This document shows positions 41,673 to 50,150 of a stretch of DNA of 64,000 nucleotides, in pieces. The position numbers were made by a program, and so were the translations under genes. Each line of letters starts with the position of its first letter. Positions within the stretch are counted from its first letter, which is position 1. The notes below the pieces were generated by a model. It searched no databases. It had not been told where the DNA came from and saw only the letters and a program-made list of their open reading frames with translations. The DNA lies in assembly GCF_002157505.1 (NCBI RefSeq), contig NZ_NFSC01000027.1, positions 1-64,000 on the forward strand. Direction: 5' to 3'. Source of the stretch: Arthrobacter agilis. GTDB lineage: Bacteria; Actinomycetota; Actinomycetes; Actinomycetales; Micrococcaceae.

Positions 41673-42635
41673 TTACCGCGTGACGGACTCGGTCTGGTGA
41701 AGGAGGGCGAGCTCCGCGCGTGTCGGGAGTCCTTCCCAGTCTCCGTAGGCCAGGCAGGCGAATGCACCGGTCTTGGCGGCCAGCTCGAGCCGCTCCGACG
41801 GGGTCTTCCCCGCCATCAGCTCCGTCAGGTACCCGGCGACGAAGGCGTCACCGGCACCGACGGTGTCGACCGGTTCGATGGGCACCGCGGGCTGGTGATG
41901 CATCCCGCCGTCGATGCTCGCTACTGCGCCTTTGCTGCCCAGCTTGATGATCGCCTGGGAAGGACCGAGTTCCGCCAGCCGCAGGGCCAGGTCGGCGGGA
42001 TCGTCCGCGGGCCCGACGGCCAGCGCTGCCTCCTCATCGCCGGCGAAGACGATGTCCGTGAGGGGGATCAACTCCCGGTACGAGTGCCCGGCGTCCTCCG
42101 CCGTCCAGAGGTTCGCCCGGTAGTTGAGGTCGAACGAGACGGGAACCCCCGCTGATCGTGCGATCCCGATGGCCTCCCGGACTGCGCTCGCCGCCGAGGC
42201 GGACAGTGCAGGCGTGATTCCGCTGACGTGGAGTATTGCGGCCCCCGTGATGATCGACGGATCCAGGTCATCAGGCGTCAGCCTGGAACCGGCGCTGCCC
42301 GCGCGGTAGTAGCTCACCTTCTGGGTAGACAGTGTCCTGCGTTCCTTCAGCATCAGGCCCGTCGGCGCGGCCGGATCCTCGGTGGAGAGGACGGTGACTC
42401 CCTCGGCGCGGATCTCGCGGCGAACGAGCTGGCCGAGGGAGTCTGCTCCCGTGCGCCCGCACCACACCGCGTTTCCGCCGAGCCGCTGGACGCCGATGGC
42501 GACGTTCGATTCGGACCCGCCGATACCGAGACCCATCGAGGACACGTGGGCGAGCGGCCCGGGGTGCTCGGCGGTGAGGAGTGCCATCGTCTCCCCGAGC
42601 GTCACGAGGTACGGCGCTGGAAGAGCCGTACTCAC
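41673..42635 (-). CDS. kdgK: 2-keto-3-deoxygluconate kinase (PfkB family)
   Basis: The 320-residue ribokinase/PfkB protein starts with YLVTLGETMALLTAEHPGPL, has the glycine pair motif GIGGSESNVAIGVQRLGG and the catalytic signature DTVGAGDAFVAGYL near the C-terminus, whose second Asp is the base. The KDG-kinase assignment comes from sequence style (LGETMALL opening) and its 4-bp overlap with KDPG aldolase in the uronate operon. It makes 2-keto-3-deoxy-6-phosphogluconate. It is the last gene of the operon. Confidence 0.82.
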   Translation of the reverse strand: MSTALPAPYLVTLGETMALLTAEHPGPLAHVSSMGLGIGGSESNVAIGVQRLGGNAVWCGRTGADSLGQLVRREIRAEGVTVLSTEDPAAPTGLMLKERRTLSTQKVSYYRAGSAGSRLTPDDLDPSIITGAAILHVSGITPALSASAASAVREAIGIARSAGVPVSFDLNYRANLWTAEDAGHSYRELIPLTDIVFAGDEEAALAVGPADDPADLALRLAELGPSQAIIKLGSKGAVASIDGGMHHQPAVPIEPVDTVGAGDAFVAGYLTELMAGKTPSERLELAAKTGAFACLAYGDWEGLPTRAELALLHQTESVTR

Positions 42636-43309
42636 AGGGTTGCCCGTGCTTCGTCGACGACGTCCCGCAGCCTGGTTGCACGTTCGGTGAGGCGCCGCAG
42701 GTCCCCACCCTTGAACGCGTCACCGAGCAGCGGGCCGCCGAGGCTGACGGCCAGCGCGCCCGCCTTCACCCAGGAGGCGGCCTCGTCGATGTCCACTCCG
42801 CCCGAGGGGATCACCTGGATGCCGGGGAAAGGGCCCCGCAGCATGGAGACGTACCCGGGGCCGACCACTGACGCGGGAAAGACCTTCACCGCTGTTGCTC
42901 CTGCTGCCCACCCGTCGAACAGCTCCGTGGGCGTCAGCCCGCCCGGGTAGATGGCGACGCCGCGCTGCACTGCGGCGGCGATGATCGCGGTGTCGGTCAC
43001 GGGGGTGACCAGGTAGGTGGCACCGGCTTCGATGGCCCGCACAGCCTCGTCGACGGTGGTGACGGTGCCCACGCCGAATTCGGCGGTGTCGCCGAAGCGT
43101 TGCTGCAGCAGTGGGAGTTCCTCGAAGACCCCGGGGGTGCTCAGGGTCAGCTCGATGCTGAGCACCCCGCCGCGCACCAGTGCCTCCACGACGGGGGCGT
43201 AGGCCGTCGCATGGGGAGCGCGCATCACCGCCACGGTCCCGGTGTCCAGCAGTATCGATGAAGCCGGAGCACGTTCGACGAGGGTCGACGGCTGTTCTGT
43301 CGGAGGCAT
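42632..43309 (-). CDS. eda: 2-dehydro-3-deoxy-phosphogluconate (KDPG) aldolase
   Basis: The 225-residue class I aldolase is a TIM barrel. The catalytic glutamate lies in LSIELTLSTPG and the Schiff-base lysine in ATAVKVFPASVVGPGY; GVGTVTTVDEAVRAIEAGA is also family-typical. It splits KDPG into pyruvate and glyceraldehyde-3-phosphate, the last dedicated step of the pathway. The ATG at 43309 is chosen; it starts with a short variable N-terminus. It overlaps the kinase by 4 bp. Confidence 0.88.
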   Translation of the reverse strand: MPPTEQPSTLVERAPASSILLDTGTVAVMRAPHATAYAPVVEALVRGGVLSIELTLSTPGVFEELPLLQQRFGDTAEFGVGTVTTVDEAVRAIEAGATYLVTPVTDTAIIAAAVQRGVAIYPGGLTPTELFDGWAAGATAVKVFPASVVGPGYVSMLRGPFPGIQVIPSGGVDIDEAASWVKAGALAVSLGGPLLGDAFKGGDLRRLTERATRLRDVVDEARATL

Positions 43310-43370
43310 GGCGGATCCTTCGTGTGTTCGTGTGCGGGAGGGCGGAGTTGCCGCCATGACGGGCGAAGCG

Positions 43371-44138
43371 TCAGCGGCCGAGCCAGCCGCCGTCGACGGG
43401 GAGGACGACGCCGTGGACGTAGTCCGAAGCGCCGGAGGCGAGGAAGACGGTCGCACCGGCGAGATCTTCCGAGCGACCCCACCGCGCTGCCGGAATGCGC
43501 TCGAGGATCCCTCGTTCACGGACCGGGTCGTCCTGCAGCGCCTGCGTGTTGTCGGTGGCGATGTACCCGGGGGCTATCGCATTGACGTTCACCCCACGGG
43601 GCGCCCACTCGTTGGCGAGGGCTTTGGTCAGGCCGGCGATGCCCGACTTCGAGGCGGTGTATCCGGGGACGTTGATGCCGCCCTGGAAGCTGAGGAGCGA
43701 GGCGGTGAAGATGATCTTCCCACTGCCCCGTTCAAGCATCTGCTGGCCGACCTCCCGGCTCAGGATGAACTGGCTCGACAGGTTCACCTCGATGACCTGA
43801 TCCCACATGTCGTCCGGGTGCTGGGCCGCCGGCGTCCGGGCGATCGTGCCGCCGTTGTTCACCAGGATGTCGATGGGCCCGGCTTCGGCCAGGTCGGCGG
43901 CGAGTCCGTGGACCGCGGCACGGTCCGCGAAGTCCGCGCGCATCGGCGTGAACTTGCGACCCAGCGAGGTGATCCGTTGTTCGATCACGCTGCCTTCGGC
44001 CTCGAGGTTCGCGGAGACACCGATGATGTCGGCTCCGGCTTCGGCGAGGGATACGGCCATCGCCATCCCGATGCCTCGTCGGGCTCCGGTGACGACTGCG
44101 GTCTTCCCGGTCAGGTCGAAGGGGCTCGTGGTGCTCAT
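43371..44138 (-). CDS. kduD: SDR dehydrogenase, probable 2-keto-3-deoxygluconate 5-dehydrogenase (KduD-like)
   Basis: The 255-residue SDR has TGARRGIG, LVNNGGTIARTPA, catalytic TASLLSFQGG and YTASK, and a C-terminal HGVVLPVDGGWLGR. The NNGGTIARTPA and FQGGINVPGYTASKSG sequences are characteristic of KduD/gluconate-5-dehydrogenase-type enzymes. With KduI in the same operon it should reduce 2,5-diketo-3-deoxygluconate (DKII) to KDG. The start overlaps the alcohol dehydrogenase stop by 4 bp. Confidence 0.85.
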   Translation of the reverse strand: MSTTSPFDLTGKTAVVTGARRGIGMAMAVSLAEAGADIIGVSANLEAEGSVIEQRITSLGRKFTPMRADFADRAAVHGLAADLAEAGPIDILVNNGGTIARTPAAQHPDDMWDQVIEVNLSSQFILSREVGQQMLERGSGKIIFTASLLSFQGGINVPGYTASKSGIAGLTKALANEWAPRGVNVNAIAPGYIATDNTQALQDDPVRERGILERIPAARWGRSEDLAGATVFLASGASDYVHGVVLPVDGGWLGR

Positions 44139-45160
44139 GCCGTCACCTCACGGCAATCCACGAGCACCTTCATGACGCCACCGGATTCGAGGGCGAGGAA
44201 CCCCTTCGCGACATCCTGCAGTGGGACGACCTGGGAGATCAGCTGGCGGGCGGGGATGGCACCGCCGGCGACGAGCCGCACGGCTTCCTCGAAGTCCTCA
44301 CGCTGGTACAGGCGGGCACCGAACATCTCCAGCTCGCGCCAGAAGAACCGGTGGAGGTCGATCTCCTTCGGCTTGGGGTGGATCGCCACCATGACCAGTC
44401 GTCCCCTCGTGGTCAGGACCTCGACGGCGGAGCTGACCCCGGCCGCCGCCCCGGAGACCTCGAACGCCACGTCGGCTCCAGCCCCGTCGGTCTCCTTCAT
44501 CACGTAGTCGACGAGGTTCTCGTCCCGGGGATCGATCGCGTCGATGCCGAATCCCTTGGCGGTCTCCCTCCTGCCGGCGTCGAGTTCGACCAGCACCACG
44601 CGGGCTCCCTGCTGTAATGCAACGGAGGCGATGAGCTGACCGACCGGGCCGCCACCGATCACGACGACGAAGTCGGATGCGACCAGCCTGGCCCGCCGGA
44701 CGTCGTGCACGGCGACGGCGGTGGGTTCGATGAGCGCCGCCTCATCGAGGGCGAGGCCCTCGGGCAGGGCGATCAGGATGTCAGCCGGAACGTTCCAGGC
44801 GTTCTGCATCGAGCCTTCGGAGTCGATCCCGATGAAGTTCAGGTTGTGGCAGATGTGGGTGTTCCCCCTGCGGCACGCAGGGCATGAACCACAGGAGAGG
44901 GTGGGCATGACCGTCACCGGTTGACCGACCGCCCATCCCGAGACCCCTTCACCCAGGGCAGCGATGGTGCCTGACATCTCGTGGCCGATCACTCCGGGCA
45001 TGGTCACCCGCGTGTCCATGTCTCCGTGGAAGATGTGCAGATCGGTGCCGCACAGGCCTGTGTAGGCGACGGCGATCTGCACCTGGCCGGGTTCGGGTGG
45101 GCCGACGACGGATTCCTCGGTACTGAAGGTCCGTGAGCCGGTGTAGGTGGCAGCGGTCAT
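44135..45160 (-). CDS. Zinc-dependent medium-chain alcohol/polyol dehydrogenase
   Basis: The 341-residue MDR enzyme has catalytic zinc ligands C37 (GLCGTDLHIFHGD) and H60-E61 (GHEMSG), four structural-zinc cysteines C90, C93, C96 and C104, and a Rossmann motif VVIGGGPVGQLIA. It resembles L-threonine/L-idonate/galactonate-type dehydrogenases. In the uronate operon it may reduce or oxidise an alternative hexonate or keto-uronate intermediate. Four-base overlaps on both sides (IclR and SDR) show tight coupling. Confidence 0.85.
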   Translation of the reverse strand: MTAATYTGSRTFSTEESVVGPPEPGQVQIAVAYTGLCGTDLHIFHGDMDTRVTMPGVIGHEMSGTIAALGEGVSGWAVGQPVTVMPTLSCGSCPACRRGNTHICHNLNFIGIDSEGSMQNAWNVPADILIALPEGLALDEAALIEPTAVAVHDVRRARLVASDFVVVIGGGPVGQLIASVALQQGARVVLVELDAGRRETAKGFGIDAIDPRDENLVDYVMKETDGAGADVAFEVSGAAAGVSSAVEVLTTRGRLVMVAIHPKPKEIDLHRFFWRELEMFGARLYQREDFEEAVRLVAGGAIPARQLISQVVPLQDVAKGFLALESGGVMKVLVDCREVTA

Positions 45161-45984
45161 GAAGTTGCTCCTAGGAGAGAGTGGGGAATGCTGCTGGGCC
45201 CGGGGTAAGGACCCCGGTATCCGAGTGCCTTCGAGATGGCCGCAGCTGTCGCGAGGAGGTCGCCGGCCATTGCTTCGACCTGCTCGTCGGAATGTTCGAT
45301 GGACAGCGTCGAGATGCTCAGTCCGTACCGGACGACGCCGGTGTGGTCATGGACAGGTGCGGCGATACACGCGATGCCCGGTACGTTCTCTCCGCGATCC
45401 CGGGCGGTACCCCTCCGGCGGACGTCCTCCAGCTCACGCTTGAAGTCCTCCACCGACGTGATGGTCGCATCGGTCAGCCGCACCATTCCCGCGCGCTTGA
45501 GCATGCGTTCCACCGTCTCGTCTTCGTACGTCGCGAGGACGGCCTTGCCGATTCCTGTGGTGTGGAGTGGGACGGAGAGGCCGACCCGTGAGGGCATCTG
45601 ATACGGCTTGTCGGAATCCTTCCGCAGGATGTAGATGACGGAATCACCGCTGATCGCTCCCATGTGGACCGTGCAGTGGATGGTGTCCACGAGGTCGTCG
45701 ACGAAGGGCTGCGCTATCGAGGAGATGTCGATGCGTTCCAGGGCCCTGCCCGCCAGCGCGAGGATGGAAGGCCCCGGAAGGTAGTTCCCGTCGGGGTCGA
45801 TCGTCACGAAGCGGCGTTCGACCAGCGTCGAGATGAGCCGATGGACAGTCGCTTTCGGTAATCCCGTCGCGGCCACGACCTCACTGAACCGGGCATGCTC
45901 CAGGGCAGCTTCCAGCACGATGAGCGTCTTTTCGCTGGTGCTGGGCGATGAGGGGGACACCTGGGGGAGTGTGCTTTCTACCAT
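45157..45984 (-). CDS. IclR family transcriptional regulator
   Basis: The 275-residue protein has an N-terminal winged helix (FSEVVAATGLPKATVHRLIS) and a C-terminal effector-binding domain (PSRVGLSVPLHTTGIGKAVL, GIACIAAPVHDHTGVVRYGL). The ATG at 45984 is chosen because AAGGAGAGA sits seven bases upstream. It is encoded inside the uronate operon, between kduI and the alcohol dehydrogenase, and is the best candidate to bind the 27-bp palindrome at 49868-49894. KdgR of enterobacteria, the KDG-responsive repressor of the same pathway, belongs to this family. Confidence 0.88.
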   Translation of the reverse strand: MVESTLPQVSPSSPSTSEKTLIVLEAALEHARFSEVVAATGLPKATVHRLISTLVERRFVTIDPDGNYLPGPSILALAGRALERIDISSIAQPFVDDLVDTIHCTVHMGAISGDSVIYILRKDSDKPYQMPSRVGLSVPLHTTGIGKAVLATYEDETVERMLKRAGMVRLTDATITSVEDFKRELEDVRRRGTARDRGENVPGIACIAAPVHDHTGVVRYGLSISTLSIEHSDEQVEAMAGDLLATAAAISKALGYRGPYPGPSSIPHSLLGATS

Positions 45985-46023
45985 GACCGTCTCTCCTTGG
46001 ATGGGGGTTACGTCCATGGTCGG

Positions 46024-46851
46024 TCAGCGCAGTTCCGTGATGGCGACGGCATCCATGTCGTCGAAGGATTGATTTTCGCCGGCCATGGCCCAGACGAAAG
46101 AGTAACTGGCCGAGCCCACTCCGGAGTGGATGGACCAGCTGGGGGAGATGACGGCCTGCTGGTTGCCCACCAGGAGGTGTCGCGTCTCCGTCGGCTCACC
46201 CATCAGGTGCACCACCCTGGCTTCCTCAGGGAGGTCGAAGTAGAGGTATGCCTCCATGCGCCGGTCGTGTGTGTGGGCCGGCATGGTGTTCCACATGCTG
46301 CCCGGATGCAGGGTTGTCACACCCATGACCACCTGGCAGCTGCGCACGCCGTTCTCGTGGATGTACTGGTTCAGCGTGCGCCGGTTGGACGTCGACTGAT
46401 CCCCGAGTTCACGGACCGTGCCGGCGCCGGCTTCGACCAGCGTCGTCGGGAAGGTGGTGTGCGCGGGTGCGGAGAAGATGTAGAAGCGGGCCGCATCAGG
46501 TCCCTCGGAGGAGAACGCGACGTCCTTTGCGCCCCGGCCTACATAGAGGCAGGAACCGTGCGCCAATACGTACGCTTCGCCGTCGACGGTGACGGTACCC
46601 GTGCCGCCGACGTTGATGATGCCGGCCTCGCGACGATCGAAGAACTGTTCGGCCCGCAGCTCGGGGAAGGTCGGAAGCGGCAGGGTACCGTTGGCCGGCG
46701 TCGCGCCGGCCAGGACGACCCTGTCGCCGTGGGAGTACACGGCGCGTACCTCGTCGTCGGCGAACAGGTCCTCGACGAGGAACCGTCGGCGCAGGTCTTC
46801 CGAGGTGAGGGCTGGTATCTGATCCGGACTTGTCGAGTACAGCACGTGCAT
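46024..46851 (-). CDS. kduI: 5-keto-4-deoxyuronate isomerase (4-deoxy-L-threo-5-hexosulose-uronate ketol-isomerase)
   Basis: The 275-residue cupin-type enzyme has the KduI sequence hallmarks: MHVLYSTSPDQIPALTSEDL and RRFLVEDLF at the start, then MWNTMPAHTHDRRMEAYLYF with the zinc-binding histidines and glutamate, and a C-terminal SWSIHSGVGSASYSFVWAMA. It isomerises the spontaneous product of unsaturated uronates (DKI) to DKII, the substrate of KduD. The ATG at 46851 fits the family start and has AGGACCCTTC upstream. It lies between the TRAP transporter and the regulator. Confidence 0.93.
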   Translation of the reverse strand: MHVLYSTSPDQIPALTSEDLRRRFLVEDLFADDEVRAVYSHGDRVVLAGATPANGTLPLPTFPELRAEQFFDRREAGIINVGGTGTVTVDGEAYVLAHGSCLYVGRGAKDVAFSSEGPDAARFYIFSAPAHTTFPTTLVEAGAGTVRELGDQSTSNRRTLNQYIHENGVRSCQVVMGVTTLHPGSMWNTMPAHTHDRRMEAYLYFDLPEEARVVHLMGEPTETRHLLVGNQQAVISPSWSIHSGVGSASYSFVWAMAGENQSFDDMDAVAITELR

Positions 46852-46907
46852 GAAGGGTCCTCGTTGGTGGTTGAGCGGGAGGTGGGGCAGGGGAAGGTCT
46901 CGGACGG

Positions 46908-48215
46908 TCACAGGAATCCGAGGAGCCTCGGCAGCCACAGGGACAGTTCGGGAACGAAGGTGATGACGAGGAGCAGGACCACCAGGACCGCCATGAACGG
47001 CATGAGCTTGGAGATCACTGGGCCGATGGCGACATTGGAGACCTGGGCCCCGACGAAGAGTACGGGCGCGGACGGTGGGGAGATCACCGCGATCGACAGG
47101 TTGAACACCATCATGATGCCGAAGTGCACGGGGTCCACGCCGTAACTGACTGCGATGGGAAGGAAGATCGGCGTGAAGATCAGGATCGCGGGAGTCGCGT
47201 CCAGGGGGATGCCGATGATCAGCAGCACGATCATCATGATGAGCAGTACGACGAACTTGCTGTCCGTCCATCCGAACAGGCTGTCGGCCAGGAGCGCCGG
47301 AATCCGGGTGAAGCTCATGACGAAGGACATGATCGTGGAGACCCCGATCAGGAAGATGACCACGGAACTCGTGCGAGCCGCGTTCATCAGGATGCCGGGG
47401 AGGTCCTTGACCTGGATGCTCCGGTAGATGAAGGAGAGGAGCAGTGCGTACACGACGGCGACCGCTGACCCTTCAGTCGGAGTGAAGAAGCCGGAGACGA
47501 TGCCGCCGATGACGACGATGATCAGGCTCAGTGCGGGCAGGGCCTGCAGGAAGATCCCGAGTGCTTCCCGCGGGGGAGTCCACCGTTCGGCCTTCAGCTC
47601 CGGGTGGCGCCTGGCGTAGAAGTAGACGACCACCATGCAGGTCAGCCCCCAGAGGATGCCGGGGATGTAGCCGGCCAGGAACAGTGCGCCGACCGAGGTG
47701 CCTCCGCTGGCGAGCGCGTAGATGATGAGCGTGTTGCTCGGCGGGATCAGCAGGCCACTGGGTGCGGCCGCGACGTTCGCCGCTGCACTGAACGCCGGGT
47801 CGTAACCCTGCTTCGCCTGGATGGGGGCGGTGGTGGAGCCGACGGCCGCCGCGGTGGCGACGGCGGACCCGCTGACCGCGCCGAACAGCATGCTCGCCAG
47901 GACGCCCGTCTGGACCAGTGGAGCCGGTGTTCGGCCGACCAGCACCTTCGCGAGGTTGATCAGCCGGATGGCTATCCCGCCGTTGTTCATGATCACGCCG
48001 GCCAGGATGAAGAAGGGTATGGCCAGCAGTGCGAACGAATTGACGCCGTTGAACATCCTCTGCGCCGAGGCGAGGGCGCCGTCCTCGAACCCGAGGACAT
48101 AGACCATCGAGATGGCCGAGGGGAGGGCCACGCTGACGCTGATCGGAGCACCGATCGCAAGCAGGATCACCATTCCACCGATGAGCATGGTGGCGACGGT
48201 CAGCGCATCTGTCAT
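46908..48215 (-). CDS. dctM: TRAP transporter large permease (DctM-type)
   Basis: The 435-residue, roughly 12-helix protein has the DctM signature features: LLAIPFFILAGVIMNNGGIA, the FGAVSGSAVATAAAVGS loop and SGLLIPPSNTLIIYALASGG. It is the Na+-coupled translocation subunit. Start ATG 48215 overlaps the small permease stop (ATGA). Together with DctQ and DctP it probably imports unsaturated uronates or keto-deoxy-uronates, as suggested by the adjacent kdu genes. Confidence 0.93.
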   Translation of the reverse strand: MTDALTVATMLIGGMVILLAIGAPISVSVALPSAISMVYVLGFEDGALASAQRMFNGVNSFALLAIPFFILAGVIMNNGGIAIRLINLAKVLVGRTPAPLVQTGVLASMLFGAVSGSAVATAAAVGSTTAPIQAKQGYDPAFSAAANVAAAPSGLLIPPSNTLIIYALASGGTSVGALFLAGYIPGILWGLTCMVVVYFYARRHPELKAERWTPPREALGIFLQALPALSLIIVVIGGIVSGFFTPTEGSAVAVVYALLLSFIYRSIQVKDLPGILMNAARTSSVVIFLIGVSTIMSFVMSFTRIPALLADSLFGWTDSKFVVLLIMMIVLLIIGIPLDATPAILIFTPIFLPIAVSYGVDPVHFGIMMVFNLSIAVISPPSAPVLFVGAQVSNVAIGPVISKLMPFMAVLVVLLLVITFVPELSLWLPRLLGFL

Positions 48216-48718
48216 AGCTCGACCTGCATCTCTTCCGGGGCGGTTGCTTCCTCTTTCGCCGCGATGATCCGGACGAAGTGGTAGCAGAGGTAGAACGTGA
48301 GCAGTACGCCTGCGACCGGTACGGCGAGGTACAGGACGCCCTGGGTCACGGGCAGGACGGGATTGGCCTGGTGCCACGAGAGGGTGGCGTTGAGGTAGCC
48401 GCCGTAGACCATGAAGACCGTCGCGAAGGTGATGGCAGACAGGTAGGCGAGGGCTGTCACCCAGCGCTGTGCCGTGTCAGGAAGTTTCTTCACCAGGAGG
48501 TCGATGGCGACGTCGGCCCGTTCTCCCGTCGCGACGGAGATGCCGATGAGGCTGAGCCAGATGAAGGTGTACCGCGAGGCTTCCTCCGACCAGACACTCG
48601 GATCGTTGAGCACCAGCCTGGTGAAGATCTGCCAGCACACGAGGAGCACGAGGATCGCGAACAACACGATGCAGAGTGTCCTCAGGACGGCGTCGACCGT
48701 CTGTTTGAGGTGGGTCAT
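48212..48718 (-). CDS. dctQ: TRAP transporter small permease (DctQ-type)
   Basis: This is a 168-residue, four-helix protein. The first helix includes VLRTLCIVLFAILVLLVCWQ, followed by RLVLNDPSVWSEEASRYTFI, where the W-S-E-E motif is typical of DctQ. It associates with DctM at the membrane. It lies 29 bp after the binding-protein gene. Confidence 0.9.
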   Translation of the reverse strand: MTHLKQTVDAVLRTLCIVLFAILVLLVCWQIFTRLVLNDPSVWSEEASRYTFIWLSLIGISVATGERADVAIDLLVKKLPDTAQRWVTALAYLSAITFATVFMVYGGYLNATLSWHQANPVLPVTQGVLYLAVPVAGVLLTFYLCYHFVRIIAAKEEATAPEEMQVEL

Positions 48719-48747
48719 GTCAGTGGCTTCCGGTCCTGGCCCGGCGC

Positions 48748-49758
48748 TCAGCGCGCTGCGTCGATCTTGTCGAAGATGGCCTTCGTGACGTCGTTGTTGA
48801 TCTTCTCTTCGAGCAGTGGTGCCACGGCTTCGCGGAAGGCATCCACGTCGGCTTCATGAAAGGTAGCGCCGGACTCCTCCGCCTTCTTCTTGGCCTCGGT
48901 GACCTTCTCGTCGAAGGAAGCGAGCTCGCTGTCCACGGATTCGGTGAAGAGCGACGTCAGTTCTTCGCGCTGATCCTCTGTGAAGGCCGACAGCACGGCC
49001 GGATTGGCGACGAGGTAGTCGGGGATCATGAGGTGCTTCGTGTAGGAGTAGTACGGAGCGATCTCGGAATGACCCAGGTCGGCGAAGATCAGCTCGTTGT
49101 TCTCCGCGCCGTTGAGGACGCCCGACTGGATCGCGGTGTAGACGTCGCCCTGCGGCATCGGTGTCCCGACCCCGCCCATCAGTTCCATCATGGAGACGTT
49201 CGTGTCCGACGAGATGATCCGGATCTTCTGGCCTGCCAGGTCGGCCGGCGTCTCGACGGGGCCGTCCGTGGTGTACACATTGCGGACGCCGCCGTGGTAG
49301 GCGCCGATTACCGAGATGTTCTCGGAATCGCTCAGGGAGTTGTACAGATCCCCGGTGATCTCGGGATCGTTGAGGACGGACATCTGGTGCTCGGGCGAAT
49401 CGTAGATGTAAGGGAGGTTCAGGACCGAGAAGTCAGGGTTGAAGGCCTCCATGAGCGGTCCTGCAACGATTGCCATGTCGACCGCGCCCGACTGCACCAG
49501 TTCCAGGGTCTCAGCCTGCGATCCCAGCTGCTCGTCCGGGAAGAGTTCGAGTTCGTAGGCGCCATCCGTGGCTTCCTTGAGCTTTTCGCTCAGTTCGGTG
49601 ATCGCCACCGCCTGGGGGTGGGAAGCGTTCTGGTTGAAAGCGACCTTCAGGACCGTCGTCGACTCCTGGCCTGCGTCAGCGCCAGAGCCGCAGGCGCTGA
49701 GTCCCAGCACTGCTATGGAGGAGAAAGACAGGACTGCGAATACCTTGTTGCGATGCAT
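48748..49758 (-). CDS. dctP: TRAP transporter solute-binding lipoprotein (DctP-type)
   Basis: The 336-residue protein has a signal peptide and lipobox (LGLSAC, Cys23) and the DctP fold: ELELFPDEQLGSQAETLELV, then VETPADLAGQKIRIISSDTN, whose conserved arginine (QKIRI) usually binds the ligand carboxylate, and QSGVLNGAENNELIF. This fits an acidic sugar ligand. The ATG at 49758 has AGAGG seven bases upstream; an upstream in-frame ATG is less likely. It is the first gene of the uronate operon, under the promoter and palindrome at 49868-49926. Confidence 0.9.
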   Translation of the reverse strand: MHRNKVFAVLSFSSIAVLGLSACGSGADAGQESTTVLKVAFNQNASHPQAVAITELSEKLKEATDGAYELELFPDEQLGSQAETLELVQSGAVDMAIVAGPLMEAFNPDFSVLNLPYIYDSPEHQMSVLNDPEITGDLYNSLSDSENISVIGAYHGGVRNVYTTDGPVETPADLAGQKIRIISSDTNVSMMELMGGVGTPMPQGDVYTAIQSGVLNGAENNELIFADLGHSEIAPYYSYTKHLMIPDYLVANPAVLSAFTEDQREELTSLFTESVDSELASFDEKVTEAKKKAEESGATFHEADVDAFREAVAPLLEEKINNDVTKAIFDKIDAAR

Positions 49759-49867
49759 GTGAATCCTCTTCGTCGAGCCCACGCAGGTGGGCGCCTCGTT
49801 GCGCCTTGATCAGGAACGCCTCCCATGCGACTGGGAAGGCATTGTCGGCTGTAGGAGAAGCCTGTTC

Positions 49868-49894
49868 CGGAAATGGAACTCGGTTCCATTTCCG
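49868..49894. promoter_or_regulatory. 27-bp perfect palindrome, putative IclR-family operator
   Basis: CGGAAATGGAAC-TCG-GTTCCATTTCCG has two perfect 12-base arms around a 3-base centre. It lies immediately downstream of a good promoter (49898-49926) reading into dctP, so a bound repressor would overlap the transcription start. IclR-family operators are typically palindromes of this AT-cored kind. The remaining intergenic sequence up to 50150 shows no other feature apart from GGTGGT-rich low complexity at about 50100-50150. Confidence 0.7.
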
Positions 49895-49897
49895 ATA

Positions 49898-49926
49898 AAG
49901 ATAACGCTTTCCCAGGGCCCGGTCAA
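49898..49926 (-). promoter_or_regulatory. Predicted promoter of the uronate/TRAP operon
   Basis: On the minus strand TTGACC (49921-49926) and TATCTT (49898-49903) are spaced by exactly 17 bp, close to the housekeeping sigma consensus. The start would fall near 49891, at the edge of the 27-bp palindrome, 130 bp before the dctP ATG. Confidence 0.6.
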
Positions 49927-50150
49927 GGGCTCGCGCGGCACAGTGGACGGGCAGGGGCCATCCGGGAAGGGCTCAGGGAAGATCGCCGGGATGACGGCCG
50001 GCTGCAGGACACAGAGGATCCCGAGGACAGCGCGGCCGATCAGGGCCCGGCGATCAGGGCGGGCGCCGGCCCCAGTCGGTCATGGCCGCTCGCAGCGCAG
50101 CCGGTGGTGGTGCCGGTGGTACCGGCGGTGGTGCTGGACGGGTGGTGGCC

